Shown piece by piece: positions 26,163 to 35,071 of a DNA stretch of 40,533 nt. Made by a program: the position numbers and the translations under genes. The first letter of the stretch is position 1. Each line of letters starts with the position of its first letter. The stretch spans positions 1-40,533 of the forward strand of contig JAGXGZ010000044.1 in assembly GCA_024636495.1 (NCBI GenBank), given 5' to 3'. Origin of the DNA: Roseobacter sp. (GTDB taxonomy: Bacteria > Pseudomonadota > Alphaproteobacteria > Rhodobacterales > Rhodobacteraceae). The notes beneath the pieces are model-generated. The model saw only the letters and a program-made list of their open reading frames with translations. It did not search any database and had not been told where the DNA came from.

Positions 26163-27238
26163 CTGATATTATCGTCATCGGTGGCGGCATCGCAGGGATT
26201 TCAGCAGCGGCACGGCTGTCGGCAGATGCGCAAGTAACGCTGATTGAGGCGGAAAAATCTCTTGGCTATCATGCCTCTGGCCGCTCGGCTGCGCTGATCG
26301 AACAGAATTACGGCGCGCCGTCGGTTCAAGCGTTGAACCGCGCCAGTGTCAGCTATCTTGAGGATGCAAATGGCGGCTATCTGACACAGCGCGGGCTGAT
26401 GATCGTTGCGCAAGCGCATGAGGAAAAAACGGTTTTAGAAGATGTCTCCACCATGGGGCTTGAACGGATCACTGCGACAGAGGCGCTGGATATGGTGCCT
26501 GTGCTTGACCCTGATAAACTGGCGTTTGCCAGCTACCATGCCGATGCTCACGACATCGACACCGACCGGCTGATGCAGGATTTCGCCAAGGTGCTGCGCG
26601 GCAATGGCGGGACCATTCTGACAGGCCAACGCGTAATCGCCATTCAGCATTCCGCAGAAGGTTGGCGGGTCGAGACCGGAACCGACACGCTGCATGCCAA
26701 ACGGATCGTCAATGCCGCCGGGGCTTGGGCGGATCATGTCGCCACCCTTGCTGGGATTGCGCCGCTGGGGATCATTCCGCACCGTCGGTCGATGGCACGG
26801 ATCGCGGCACCGGGCGGGCATGATCCTGCACGCTGGCCGATGTTCTTTGGTGTGGGCGAGACATGGTATGCCAAGCCCGATGCAGGTGCCTTGATCATTT
26901 CGCCCGCCGATGAAGACCCCGTTGAGCCCCATGACGCTTGGGCTGATGATATGGTGCTGGCCGAAGGGCTGGAACGCTATCAGAACATGGTTTCTGTTCC
27001 GCTGACCAAACCCATCGCAACTTGGGCTGGCTTGCGCAGTTTTGCCGCCGATCGCACGCTGGTTCTGGGCCCTGACCCGGATCAACCCGACTTTATCTGG
27101 TGCGCAGGGCAAGGCGGGTACGGCTTTCAAACCAGCGCTGCGGCCTCGCAACTGGTTGCGGATTTGGCCTTTGACCGCGCACCGCAATTGGATGCCGCCA
27201 CGGTCGCGGCCTTGCGCCCTGACAGGTTGCGCCGATGA
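26159..27238 (+). CDS. FAD-dependent amino-acid dehydrogenase/oxidase (DAO family)
   Basis: Flavoprotein of 359 residues with an N-terminal dinucleotide fold IIVIGGGIAGISAAARLS and the acidic end of beta-2 in VTLIEAEKSLGYHASGRSAA. A further FAD contact is RIVNAAGAWAD; the C-terminal part has AGLRSFAADRTLVLGPD and WCAGQGGYGFQTSAAASQL. The HASGRSAALIEQNYG segment resembles D-arginine dehydrogenase-like enzymes, so a D-amino-acid substrate is possible, but I cannot fix it. Overlaps the aldo/keto reductase stop and the DUF938 start by four bases on each side. Confidence 0.87.
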   Translation: MTDIIVIGGGIAGISAAARLSADAQVTLIEAEKSLGYHASGRSAALIEQNYGAPSVQALNRASVSYLEDANGGYLTQRGLMIVAQAHEEKTVLEDVSTMGLERITATEALDMVPVLDPDKLAFASYHADAHDIDTDRLMQDFAKVLRGNGGTILTGQRVIAIQHSAEGWRVETGTDTLHAKRIVNAAGAWADHVATLAGIAPLGIIPHRRSMARIAAPGGHDPARWPMFFGVGETWYAKPDAGALIISPADEDPVEPHDAWADDMVLAEGLERYQNMVSVPLTKPIATWAGLRSFAADRTLVLGPDPDQPDFIWCAGQGGYGFQTSAAASQLVADLAFDRAPQLDAATVAALRPDRLRR

Positions 27239-27885
27239 CCGGCAAGCTGCCCGCCACCGCCAGCATCGCGCTGCCTGCGGGGGATGCAAAGCTATGCGCG
27301 CCCGCAGCCGAGCGGAACCGCGATGCGCTTTGCGAAATGCTGCGAACCCATGCGCCCCGGACGGGTCGCGCGCTTGAGATCGCCAGCGGGACGGGTCAGC
27401 ATGTCGTCGGTTTCGCGGTCGCCTTGCCGGGGCTGCACTGGCAACCCACCGAACCTGACGCTGCCCGCCGCGGCAGTATTGACGCCTATGTGACCGAGGC
27501 GGGCCTGCCCAACGTCGCCCCGGCAATCGCACTGGATGCAACGGCAATGGGATGGCACCAAACCACGCCGCCCCAGAACCTGATTTTCCTTGCCAACCTT
27601 TTGCATCTTATTCCAACCGCGGCTGTCCAACAGCTGATCACCGAGGCCGCATTGGCGACCGCCCCCGGTGGCATGCTGGTTCTATACGGCCCCTTTCGGC
27701 GCGACGGCGAACTAACCTCGGCGGGGGATGTGAAGTTTGACAGCGAATTGCGCGCCACCGATCCTGCCATCGGCTATAAAGACAGCGCTGATATCTGCCG
27801 TTGGCTTGAAAATGCTGGTTTTGCGTCGGTTGATCTGATCCCGATGCCCGCCAACAACCTTGTCTTTGTCGCGAGGAAACCATGA
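27235..27885 (+). CDS. DUF938 family, SAM-dependent methyltransferase-like protein
   Basis: Class I methyltransferase-like protein of 216 residues. The family's N-terminus AAERNRDALCEML precedes motif I in ALEIASGTGQHVVGFA (about residues 46-61), followed by WQPTEPD, FLANLLHLI and GGMLVLYGPFRRDGE, and ends with NNLVFVARK. The acceptor substrate is unknown for the family. Four-base overlaps with both neighbours place it in a coupled block with the FAD oxidoreductase and the lysozyme. Confidence 0.87.
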   Translation: MTGKLPATASIALPAGDAKLCAPAAERNRDALCEMLRTHAPRTGRALEIASGTGQHVVGFAVALPGLHWQPTEPDAARRGSIDAYVTEAGLPNVAPAIALDATAMGWHQTTPPQNLIFLANLLHLIPTAAVQQLITEAALATAPGGMLVLYGPFRRDGELTSAGDVKFDSELRATDPAIGYKDSADICRWLENAGFASVDLIPMPANNLVFVARKP

Positions 27886-28670
27886 GCTTTCACGCCCTCC
27901 GCCTTGCCGTTCTTGTCTCTGCTCTTGTGCTTTCGGCCTGCGGCAGCCCGCAAGTCTCGGTCCCGATTGGGGCGGTCACGACAGCGGATTTTGGCGACCG
28001 CAAACCGCATCCATGGGCAGGCCGCACCCCGCAAAGCTATGCTGTGCATGGTATTGATGTTGCCCGTTTTCAAAGCCCGCTGAACTGGGGCGAGGCGCGT
28101 ACAAACGGTGTGAACTTTGCCTTTATCAAGGCGACCGAAGGCGGTGATTTGCTGGACCCGATGTTTGCCGATCACTGGCAAGGGGCGGGCCGTGCTGGCG
28201 TGGCGCGCGGTGCCTATCACTTCTACTATTTTTGCACCACGCCCGAGGTACAGGCGCGTTGGTTCATCCAAAACGTGCCCAAGACCGCAGGCATGCTGCC
28301 CCCAGTTCTGGATCTGGAATGGAACCCGTTTTCGCCCACCTGCACCTTGCGCCCACCCGCCGATACGGTGCGGCGCAACGCGCAAGTATTCTTAGGTATT
28401 CTCAAGGCGCATTACGGCCAGCAGCCGATCATCTACACCACGCCCGAGTTTTACGAGACCAACCAGATGGGCCGTCTGCGCGGTGTTGAATTCTGGCTCC
28501 GCTCGACCGCGGCGCACCCGTCGGAAAGATACCCCAACGAACGCTGGACGTTTTGGCAATACACCAGCACAGGCCGCGTGCCCGGTGCATTGGGTGATCT
28601 GGATATCAACGCCTATTCAGGCAGCGCGCAAAGCTGGGGCGATTGGCTGGCGCGACGGAAAATCCGCTAA
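27882..28670 (+). CDS. GH25 family lysozyme, lipoprotein
   Basis: Peptidoglycan muramidase of glycoside hydrolase family 25, 262 residues. An N-terminal lipobox LSAC gives lipidation at Cys20. Catalytic-site pieces are Asp59 in HGIDVARFQ, FIKATEGGD (about 81-89), GAYHFYYF, and the Asp144/Glu146 pair in PVLDLEWN; WTFWQYTSTG and DLDINAY close the barrel. Starts in a four-base overlap with DUF938 and ends convergently with the membrane-protein gene, whose stop it overlaps. Likely anchored in the envelope and acting on the cell's own wall; a role in defence against other bacteria cannot be excluded. Confidence 0.9.
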   Translation: MSFHALRLAVLVSALVLSACGSPQVSVPIGAVTTADFGDRKPHPWAGRTPQSYAVHGIDVARFQSPLNWGEARTNGVNFAFIKATEGGDLLDPMFADHWQGAGRAGVARGAYHFYYFCTTPEVQARWFIQNVPKTAGMLPPVLDLEWNPFSPTCTLRPPADTVRRNAQVFLGILKAHYGQQPIIYTTPEFYETNQMGRLRGVEFWLRSTAAHPSERYPNERWTFWQYTSTGRVPGALGDLDINAYSGSAQSWGDWLARRKIR

Positions 28671-29173
28671 ATCCGGCCAAGGCCCGCTGGCAATTGCCAT
28701 AGCGATCTGCGCGCAACATCGGGCGCGCAGGGCAGTGCTTGCGTCACGCGAACCCCCTGAAATTCCTGCGCAACCCGCGCAATGATGCAGGCCCTGCCCG
28801 CGTCAAAGCCGCCAAAATCCGGCATGTGGATAAAGACGGTCTTGCGCGTCCGGCGATAGCGCATCTCGGTCACGCTGATCTGCCCGGCGCTGCCCTTGCC
28901 ACAATCGGCCCCACAGATCGCGGCAAAATCCGGCAGATACGGCAGGCTGTCCCAGCGGTTCAACAAAACAATCGTGATGGCCGCAGGGAGCGTTTGGGTG
29001 ATGCCCAACTCCGCGCGCACCTCATCCGCGTGATCGCCCAGCACCGCAAAACCGACAGGGCCAGCCGGGATCAACACCCGACTGGCCCCATAGATAACAA
29101 CCGGCACCAGCAAAGCCAGCGCCAGAAAAATGCGTTTAACCGTCCATCCGGATCGTGGTGTTTTTCGGATCAT
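28667..29173 (-). CDS. Uncharacterised single-pass membrane protein
   Basis: A 168-residue protein with one N-terminal membrane helix (VKRIFLALALLVPVVIYGAS) and a mostly periplasmic remainder. Four cysteines (AAICGADCGKG, RACIIAR, ALPCAPD) could form disulfides. I place the start at ATG 29173, with GAGGA about eight bases upstream; this overlaps the end of the upstream dimethylglycine dehydrogenase-like gene by 38 bases, implying coupling. I do not recognise a family. It ends in a four-base convergent overlap with the lysozyme gene. Confidence 0.65.
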   Translation of the reverse strand: MIRKTPRSGWTVKRIFLALALLVPVVIYGASRVLIPAGPVGFAVLGDHADEVRAELGITQTLPAAITIVLLNRWDSLPYLPDFAAICGADCGKGSAGQISVTEMRYRRTRKTVFIHMPDFGGFDAGRACIIARVAQEFQGVRVTQALPCAPDVARRSLWQLPAGLGRI

Positions 29174-31631
29174 AGGGGCTGTCCTCGACCACCTCGGCGT
29201 CCCACAGCTGGTCAAACATTTTGACCTTCAGCTTGGTGCCAACTGTTGCTTGTTCCGGTTTGACATAGCCCATGCCGATGGATTTTCCAAAAGCCACGGA
29301 ATAGCCGCCTGAGGTCAAGCGCCCCACACGCGTATCCCCATGATACAGCACCTCGCGCCCCCAAGGATCGGCATCCTCTGGCCCGTCGATCAGCAACGTC
29401 ACACATGTGCTGCGGATGCCGTGCGCCTGCATCGCGTCCTTGCCGTGGAAGTCTTTCGACAGATCGACAAAGCGAGGCAAATCTGCCTCAAGCGGGGTTG
29501 CATCGCGGCCCAGTTCCGTCCCGAAGGCGCGGTAGGATTTTTCCTGACGCAGCCAGTTTTGCGCACGTGCGCCGACCAGCTTCATCCCATGCTTTTCGCC
29601 CGCTTTCTCCAGCAGGTCGAACAGATGGTTCTGCATCTCGATGGGGTGATGCAATTCCCACCCCAATTCGCCGGTATAAGCGACGCGGATGGCGCGGACC
29701 GGCACCATGCCCAGTTCGATATTGCGCATGGTCAGCCACGGGAAACGCTTGTTGGACAGCACGGTTTCGGGGTCGGCGTCTTTGATAACTTCCTTCAAGA
29801 CATCACGCGATTTCGGCCCTGCAATGGCGAAAACACCCCATTGCGTGGTCACGTCATGGCATTCGATATAGCCACATTCGGGCGCTTTATCCTCGATTGC
29901 CTTGCGCAGGTAATCGCTGTCATAGGCTGTCCACGCCCCTGCGGAGACAAGGTAATATTCATGCTCCGCCAGCCGCACGATCGTGTATTCCGTGCGCGTC
30001 GTTCCCGCGCCCGTCAGCGCATAGGTCAGGTTGATCCGCCCGACTGAGGGCAGCTTGTTACAGGTGAACCAGTTGAGGAATTCCGTCGCCCCCGGCCCTT
30101 TAACCAGATGTTTGGTAAAGGCCGTGGCGTCGATCAGGCCCACACCCTCGCGGACAGCCTTGGCTTCCTCGACTGCATATTGCCACCAGCCGCCGCGCCG
30201 GAAAGACCGCGCATCGTGATCGTTAAACCCCATGGGCGCGAAATAATTGGGCCGCTCCCAGCCGTTCACATGACCAAACTGCGCGCCCCGTGCCGCTTGA
30301 CGGTCATAGGCAGGCGAGGTGCGCAATGGCCGGCAGGCCGGGCGTTCCTCATCAGGGTGGTGCAGGATATAAACATGCTCGTAGGCTTCTTCGTTCTTGC
30401 GCGCGGCATATTCCGTCGTCATCCAGTCGCCGTAGCGCTTGGGGTCCAGCGACGCCATGTCGATCTCGGCCTCGCCGTTGACCATCAACTGCGCCAGATA
30501 ATAGCCGGTGCCGCCTGCCGCCGTGATCCCGAACGAAAACCCCTCGGCCAGCCACATATTTCGCAAGCCCGGTGCAGGGCCAACCAACGGATTACCATCA
30601 GGCGTATAGCAAATCGGCCCGTTGAAATCATCCTTGAGCCCGCAGCTTTCAGCAGACGGAATCCGGTGGTTCATCGCCATATACTGGTCTTCGATCCGGT
30701 CCAGATCCAGCTGGAACAGATCGGCGCGGAAACTGTCGGGCACGCCATATTCAAACCGCGCAGGCGCATTCGGCTCGTAGACGCCTAAAATCCAGCCACC
30801 GCGTTCCTCGCGGACATAAGACTGCGCATCGGCGTCGCGAATGACAGGGTGTTCAACATTGCCCTCACCCTTGCGAAAGGCGACCAGCTCGGGGTCCTGA
30901 TCCATAACGATAAACTGATGCTCGACCGGGATCGCGGGCATCTTGATGCCCAGCATCTTGGCGGTGCGCTGCGCGTGGTTGCCGCTCGCCGTCACGACAT
31001 GCTCGGCAGTAATGACTACCTGCTCCTCCGACGGCACAAGGTTTCCACCACGCTCCACCATCTTGGTCACGGTGACTTCCCACGCTTCGCCATTCCAGTG
31101 AAACGCATCCGCTTGCCATTTGCGTTCAATCACGACACCGCGCTGGCGTGCGCCCTTGGCCATGGCCATCGTCACATCGGCGGGGTTAATATAGCCGTCC
31201 GTCTGGTGATAAATCGCCCCCTCCAGATCCTCGGTGCGGATCAAGGGCCACTTTGCCTTGATCTGATCAGGGGTCAGCCACTCATAGGGCACACCGCAAG
31301 TCTCAGCGGTGGAGGCATAGAGCATATACTCATCCATCCGCTCCTTGGTCTGCGCCATGCGCAAATTTCCCACCACGGCAAAGCCCGCGTTCAAGCCGGT
31401 CTCTTCCTCAAGCGTCTTGTAGAACTTGATCGAATAATCATGAATATGCGTGGTGGCGAACGACATGTTAAAATAAGGAAGCAACCCCGCCGCATGCCAG
31501 GTTGACCCCGATGTCAGCTCGTCACGCTCAAGCAGCATGACATCATCCCACCCCGCACGCGCCAAATGATACGCGATCGAGGTCCCGACGGCACCGCCGC
31601 CAACGACCAATGCTTTGACTTGAGTTTTCAT
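29136..31631 (-). CDS. Dimethylglycine/sarcosine dehydrogenase-like FAD protein with GcvT domains
   Basis: An 831-residue two-part enzyme. The N-terminal FAD half opens with KALVVGGGAVGTSIAYHLAR and carries STWHAAGL, where His46 matches the covalent flavin attachment of dimethylglycine dehydrogenases. The C-terminal half (from about residue 440) is a folate-binding aminomethyltransferase (GcvT) domain: EGVGLIDATAFTKHLVKGPG, GVFAIAGPKSRDVL, RVAYTGELGWELH, and RLTSGGYSVAFGKSIGMGYV. Members oxidatively demethylate N-methylated glycines (betaine breakdown) and pass one-carbon units to tetrahydrofolate. The exact substrate cannot be told from sequence. It lies downstream of, but is separated by a terminator from, the hydroxyacid dehydrogenase-ggt operon. 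Confidence 0.88.
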   Translation of the reverse strand: MKTQVKALVVGGGAVGTSIAYHLARAGWDDVMLLERDELTSGSTWHAAGLLPYFNMSFATTHIHDYSIKFYKTLEEETGLNAGFAVVGNLRMAQTKERMDEYMLYASTAETCGVPYEWLTPDQIKAKWPLIRTEDLEGAIYHQTDGYINPADVTMAMAKGARQRGVVIERKWQADAFHWNGEAWEVTVTKMVERGGNLVPSEEQVVITAEHVVTASGNHAQRTAKMLGIKMPAIPVEHQFIVMDQDPELVAFRKGEGNVEHPVIRDADAQSYVREERGGWILGVYEPNAPARFEYGVPDSFRADLFQLDLDRIEDQYMAMNHRIPSAESCGLKDDFNGPICYTPDGNPLVGPAPGLRNMWLAEGFSFGITAAGGTGYYLAQLMVNGEAEIDMASLDPKRYGDWMTTEYAARKNEEAYEHVYILHHPDEERPACRPLRTSPAYDRQAARGAQFGHVNGWERPNYFAPMGFNDHDARSFRRGGWWQYAVEEAKAVREGVGLIDATAFTKHLVKGPGATEFLNWFTCNKLPSVGRINLTYALTGAGTTRTEYTIVRLAEHEYYLVSAGAWTAYDSDYLRKAIEDKAPECGYIECHDVTTQWGVFAIAGPKSRDVLKEVIKDADPETVLSNKRFPWLTMRNIELGMVPVRAIRVAYTGELGWELHHPIEMQNHLFDLLEKAGEKHGMKLVGARAQNWLRQEKSYRAFGTELGRDATPLEADLPRFVDLSKDFHGKDAMQAHGIRSTCVTLLIDGPEDADPWGREVLYHGDTRVGRLTSGGYSVAFGKSIGMGYVKPEQATVGTKLKVKMFDQLWDAEVVEDSPYDPKNTTIRMDG

Positions 31632-31762
31632 CTATCCAGTGCTCCACCAAGAATGAGGTTGCGCCGACATCTAGCAGCCCCAGCATAAAACGCACAGCCC
31701 AGCCGACCCATGACAGCACAAATACGACGCGCCCCCAAAAAACGGCGCGACACCCTGTTCCA

Positions 31763-31787
31763 AATGGAAATAAATCCCCGCCGGAGG
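31763..31787 (-). repeat. Dispersed repeat-like string next to a terminator
   Basis: On the minus strand this reads CCTCCGGCGGGGATTTATTT then CCATTTGG. It loosely resembles the TTTATTT core of the copies at 5726-5762 and 20006-20037 and is typical of short repeats between genes in Rhodobacteraceae. It lies in the gap between the FAD dehydrogenase and the dimethylglycine dehydrogenase-like gene, directly downstream of the terminator. Confidence 0.35.
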
Positions 31788-31815
31788 CAAAAACGCCCCT
31801 GCGGGACGCAGGGGC
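31788..31815 (-). terminator. Rho-independent terminator of the hydroxyacid dehydrogenase-ggt operon
   Basis: A nine-base perfect stem, GCCCCTGCG (31795-31803) with CGCAGGGGC (31807-31815), closes a three-base loop. On the minus strand it is followed by GTTTTTG. It sits 35 bases past the stop of the FAD dehydrogenase gene, so it ends that three-gene operon. Confidence 0.85.
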
Positions 31816-31849
31816 AAATATCATGCCGCGCGCAAGCGCGACCGATAGA

Positions 31850-33253
31850 TCACGCTGGCAAGATCTTGCCCGGGTTGAGGATGTTATCGGGATCAAGCGC
31901 ATGCTTAATCATCCCCATAACATCTGCAGCCTCGCCCAGTTCTTTGACCAGATAAGGCCGCTTGCCCTGCCCGATGCCGTGCTCACCGGTGCAGGTCCCA
32001 TCCATCGAAATTGCCAGATCGTTCAACCAGCTCACGAACGTCTCTGCACGCGCAACCTCGTCCGGATTCTCCATGTCCAACAGCAAGGATGCGTGGAAAT
32101 TACCATCCCCTGCATGACCTACAATCGGCGCGATCAGGTCCAGCTCTGCCGCCTTGGCATTGGCCGCCCCCACCGCATCCGCAAGCCGCGAGATCGGTAC
32201 ACAAACATCCGTCGCCACCGCCTTGCAGCCGGGACGCAGCGCCAGCATTGCCCAATAAGCATCGTGGCGTGCCTGCCAAAGCTTGTTGCGTTCTTCCATC
32301 GTGGTGGTCGCCTGATAATCGCTGCCGCCGTTATCCTCGGCCAGCGCACTGAACGCTGCTGCCTGTTCGACCACCGCCGCTTCAGAACCGTGGAATTCCA
32401 AAAGCAGCATCGGCGTCTCGGGCAGGTTCAGTTTGGAGTACCCATTGACCGCTTTGACCACCATTGCGTCCAAAAGTTCGATCCGCGCCACTGGCAGACC
32501 GTATTGTATGACGCTCATTACTGTTTCGCAGGCGGCCTCGACCGTCGGGAATGAACACCGTGCGGAACTGATCGCCTCTGGGATGCCTTGCAGTTTCAGG
32601 GTGATTTCGGTAATGATGCCCAAAGTCCCCTCGGACCCGACCATCAACCGCGTCAGATCATAGCCGGCGGATGATTTACGCGCCCGTTGGGCTGTGCGGA
32701 TGACGCGACCATCGGCCATCACCACCTCTACGGCCAGCACATTGTCCTTCATCGTCCCATAGCGCACCGCATTGGTGCCCGACGCCCGCGTAGCCGTCAT
32801 CCCGCCAAGCGAGGCATTGGCACCAGGGTCAATCGGGAAAAACAGGCCCTGATCGCGCAGATGGGTGTTGAGCGCCTCGCGCGTCACACCCGGCTGTACG
32901 CGGCAATCCAGATCGCCTACGTTGACCTCAAGCACCGCGTCCATTTGTGACACATCAATCGAAACGCCGCCCGCGGGCGCATTTACGTGCCCCTCAAGCG
33001 AGGTGCCCGTGCCGAACGCGATCACCGGTACTTTGTGCGCAGAAAATACTTTGATCGCGTCAGCAACATCCTGGGTCGACCGCACAAAAACGACCGCGTC
33101 GGGGGCCTGGTTCTTGATCCATGTTGTCGTGTGGCCGTGCTGTTCGCGGATCGACTGGCCCGTGTGAAACCGTTCTCCGAATTGCTGTTTTAGGATCCCC
33201 AAAGCCGTCGCAATCCCGGTTTCGTTGCGGGGCAGATCAGTGGCCTGAACCAT
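31850..33253 (-). CDS. FAD-binding D-lactate/2-hydroxyacid dehydrogenase
   Basis: A 467-residue flavoprotein of the GlcD/Dld (VAO) family that oxidises D-lactate or a related 2-hydroxyacid and passes electrons to cytochrome c or quinone. The FAD-binding domain has VIAFGTGTSLEGH, DPGANASLGGMTATRASGTN and MVGSEGTLGIITEITLKL. The C-terminal domain has the metal/substrate histidines in GHAGDGNFHASLL and CTGEHGIGQGKRPYL, ending DPDNILNPGKI. ATG at 33253 has AAGGAA upstream. Last gene of the operon, 12 bases after ggt, followed by a terminator. Dld rather than GlcD is suggested by length and motif form, but substrate is not certain. Confidence 0.88.
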   Translation of the reverse strand: MVQATDLPRNETGIATALGILKQQFGERFHTGQSIREQHGHTTTWIKNQAPDAVVFVRSTQDVADAIKVFSAHKVPVIAFGTGTSLEGHVNAPAGGVSIDVSQMDAVLEVNVGDLDCRVQPGVTREALNTHLRDQGLFFPIDPGANASLGGMTATRASGTNAVRYGTMKDNVLAVEVVMADGRVIRTAQRARKSSAGYDLTRLMVGSEGTLGIITEITLKLQGIPEAISSARCSFPTVEAACETVMSVIQYGLPVARIELLDAMVVKAVNGYSKLNLPETPMLLLEFHGSEAAVVEQAAAFSALAEDNGGSDYQATTTMEERNKLWQARHDAYWAMLALRPGCKAVATDVCVPISRLADAVGAANAKAAELDLIAPIVGHAGDGNFHASLLLDMENPDEVARAETFVSWLNDLAISMDGTCTGEHGIGQGKRPYLVKELGEAADVMGMIKHALDPDNILNPGKILPA

Positions 33254-33265
33254 CTTGTTTATTCC

Positions 33266-35047
33266 TTATTCACCCAATGCAATGCCTTCGCGGCGCGGGT
33301 CAGCCCCGCCGCTCAGGCCGCTGTCGCCAATCGCGATCATGTGCAAACCCGAGGTCAGCGCCCGCGTCCCCGTCTCATAGCCCAGCGCCTCGAGCGGATC
33401 GGTCATTTCTGCGGCCTGCGTGCCTTCTTCCAGATCGTAGGTGCCGAAACGGTTGATCGCATGGGGTAAAGCTGCGGCCTGCTGGACGTCCAGCCCCCAG
33501 TCGATATGTGCGATAATCGCACCAGCGACATAGCCGATAATGCGGCTACCGCCGGGGCTGCCTACCGCAAGCACCGGCTTTCCGTCCTTCATCACAACCG
33601 TCGGTGCCATGGAAGAGCGTGGCCGCTTGCCCGGCTCGACCCGGTTGGCAATCGGCACGCCGTCTGCATGGCTCCGAAACGAGAAGTCGGTCAATTCATT
33701 GTTCAGCAAAAATCCGCCCGACATCAAACGGCTGCCAAAGCCGTTTTCGATTGTGGTGGTCATGCTGGCCACATTGCCCATGCTGTCCACAATCGAAATA
33801 TGCGAGGTAGAGGGCAGTTCGATTGCCATATCGTCGGCCCAGTTCAAGGCATGGTCAAAAGCCGGATTACCGGGCGAAACTTCGGGAAGCGCATCATCGC
33901 CGGCCAGCAGTTTGGCGCGCTCTGTCAAATAGGCGGGATCCAGCAGGCCCTTCACCGGAACCGGCACATAGTCACTGTCTGCGACGTATCTGCCCCGATC
34001 CGCAAAGGCCAGCCGCGAGGCGTCGCCGATCAGGCGCAGCACGTTTGCATCCTGCGGCCCCGCGCTTAGGTCGTAGCCTTCCAGCAGCCCTAGAATTTGA
34101 CCAACGGCCAAGGCACCTGATGACGGCGGCCCCATCCCGCATACTTCGTGGCCACGGTAGGGCGCGCAGACGGCGGCGCGTTCCTTGACGCTGTAGATTG
34201 ACATATCGACCAGCGACAACACACCGGGGTTGCCCGTGGCACCCTGAACAGTGTCCACGACGCCTTGGGCGATATCGCCGCTGTAAAACGCATTCGCACC
34301 GTCTGCGGCTATCGCAGCAAGTGTTTGCGCATAGTCAGGATTGACCAGCGTATCGCCGGCCTGAACTGCGTTGCCATCCGGCAGGAAATAGGCTGCGGTC
34401 GTGGCAGAGCTGGCCAGCCGTTCGGCATCTTCTGCCACAAGTGCGGCAAGACGCGGCGACACGGTAAAGCCTTCTTGGGCCATCTTTTGTGCAGGGACCA
34501 GCAGATCGGCCCACGGCTGGTTGCCCCACCGTTGATGCACAGCCTCTAGCAGCGCAGGCGTGCCCGGCGTGCCAACAGACCGGCCCCCGACCACGGCGTC
34601 AAAAAATTTGAGCGGCTCGCCCTGCGCATCCTGAAACAGCTGCGGAGTGGCGGCCAAAGGCGCTGTTTCGCGCCCGTCTAGCGTCGTCACCTTGCCGCTT
34701 TCAGCATCATACCAGACCAGAAAAGCGCCACCCCCAAGGCCAGAGCTTTGCGGCTCTACCAGACCAAGCATCGCTTGCACCGCCACGAGGGCATCGGCTG
34801 CCGTACCGCCCTTTGCCAACACATCTGCGCCAGCCTTGACCGCATGCGGGTTAGCTGCCGCTACCATCCAGGTGTCGGACTTGACGGGTTGCCCCGCGTC
34901 CTTAGCTTTGAACGCTGCCATGACATCCGGTGACATCCCTACAAAGGCCCCGCTTCCTGCGGCTTCGGGTGCGACGCTGTCAGCGGCCTGTTGGGCAAAC
35001 GCCCCGCTTGCACAACATAGGATTAGTGCAGTGAGTGTCTTGCGCAT
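33266..35047 (-). CDS. ggt: Gamma-glutamyltransferase
   Basis: Periplasmic Ntn-hydrolase that removes the gamma-glutamyl group of glutathione and its conjugates (593 residues). A signal peptide (MRKTLTALILCCASGAFA) precedes the mature chain. The large-subunit part has ANPHAVKAGADVLAKGGTAA and SSGLGGGAFLVWYD. Self-cleavage should occur before Thr414 in PSTSHISIVD, giving the small subunit that starts with the catalytic threonine. GFGSRLMSGGFLLNNELTDF, SSMAPTVV and GSPGGSRII follow. ATG at 35047 has AAGGAG upstream. It is 24 bases after the hydroxyacid dehydrogenase gene and 12 before the FAD dehydrogenase gene. Confidence 0.94.
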   Translation of the reverse strand: MRKTLTALILCCASGAFAQQAADSVAPEAAGSGAFVGMSPDVMAAFKAKDAGQPVKSDTWMVAAANPHAVKAGADVLAKGGTAADALVAVQAMLGLVEPQSSGLGGGAFLVWYDAESGKVTTLDGRETAPLAATPQLFQDAQGEPLKFFDAVVGGRSVGTPGTPALLEAVHQRWGNQPWADLLVPAQKMAQEGFTVSPRLAALVAEDAERLASSATTAAYFLPDGNAVQAGDTLVNPDYAQTLAAIAADGANAFYSGDIAQGVVDTVQGATGNPGVLSLVDMSIYSVKERAAVCAPYRGHEVCGMGPPSSGALAVGQILGLLEGYDLSAGPQDANVLRLIGDASRLAFADRGRYVADSDYVPVPVKGLLDPAYLTERAKLLAGDDALPEVSPGNPAFDHALNWADDMAIELPSTSHISIVDSMGNVASMTTTIENGFGSRLMSGGFLLNNELTDFSFRSHADGVPIANRVEPGKRPRSSMAPTVVMKDGKPVLAVGSPGGSRIIGYVAGAIIAHIDWGLDVQQAAALPHAINRFGTYDLEEGTQAAEMTDPLEALGYETGTRALTSGLHMIAIGDSGLSGGADPRREGIALGE

Positions 35048-35071
35048 GGGGCTCTCCTTAGGGTCTGTGGA

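Noticed and set aside
26435..27547. Minus-strand open frame of 370 codons opposite the FAD oxidoreductase and DUF938 genes
   Set aside because: It runs across two clearly coding genes and has an arginine-rich, motif-free sequence; it is a shadow frame.
29136..31631. DMSP demethylase (DmdA) as identity of the GcvT-domain protein
   Set aside because: DmdA lacks an N-terminal FAD dehydrogenase half. This protein has one, with the covalent-flavin histidine, so it belongs to the dimethylglycine/sarcosine dehydrogenase group.
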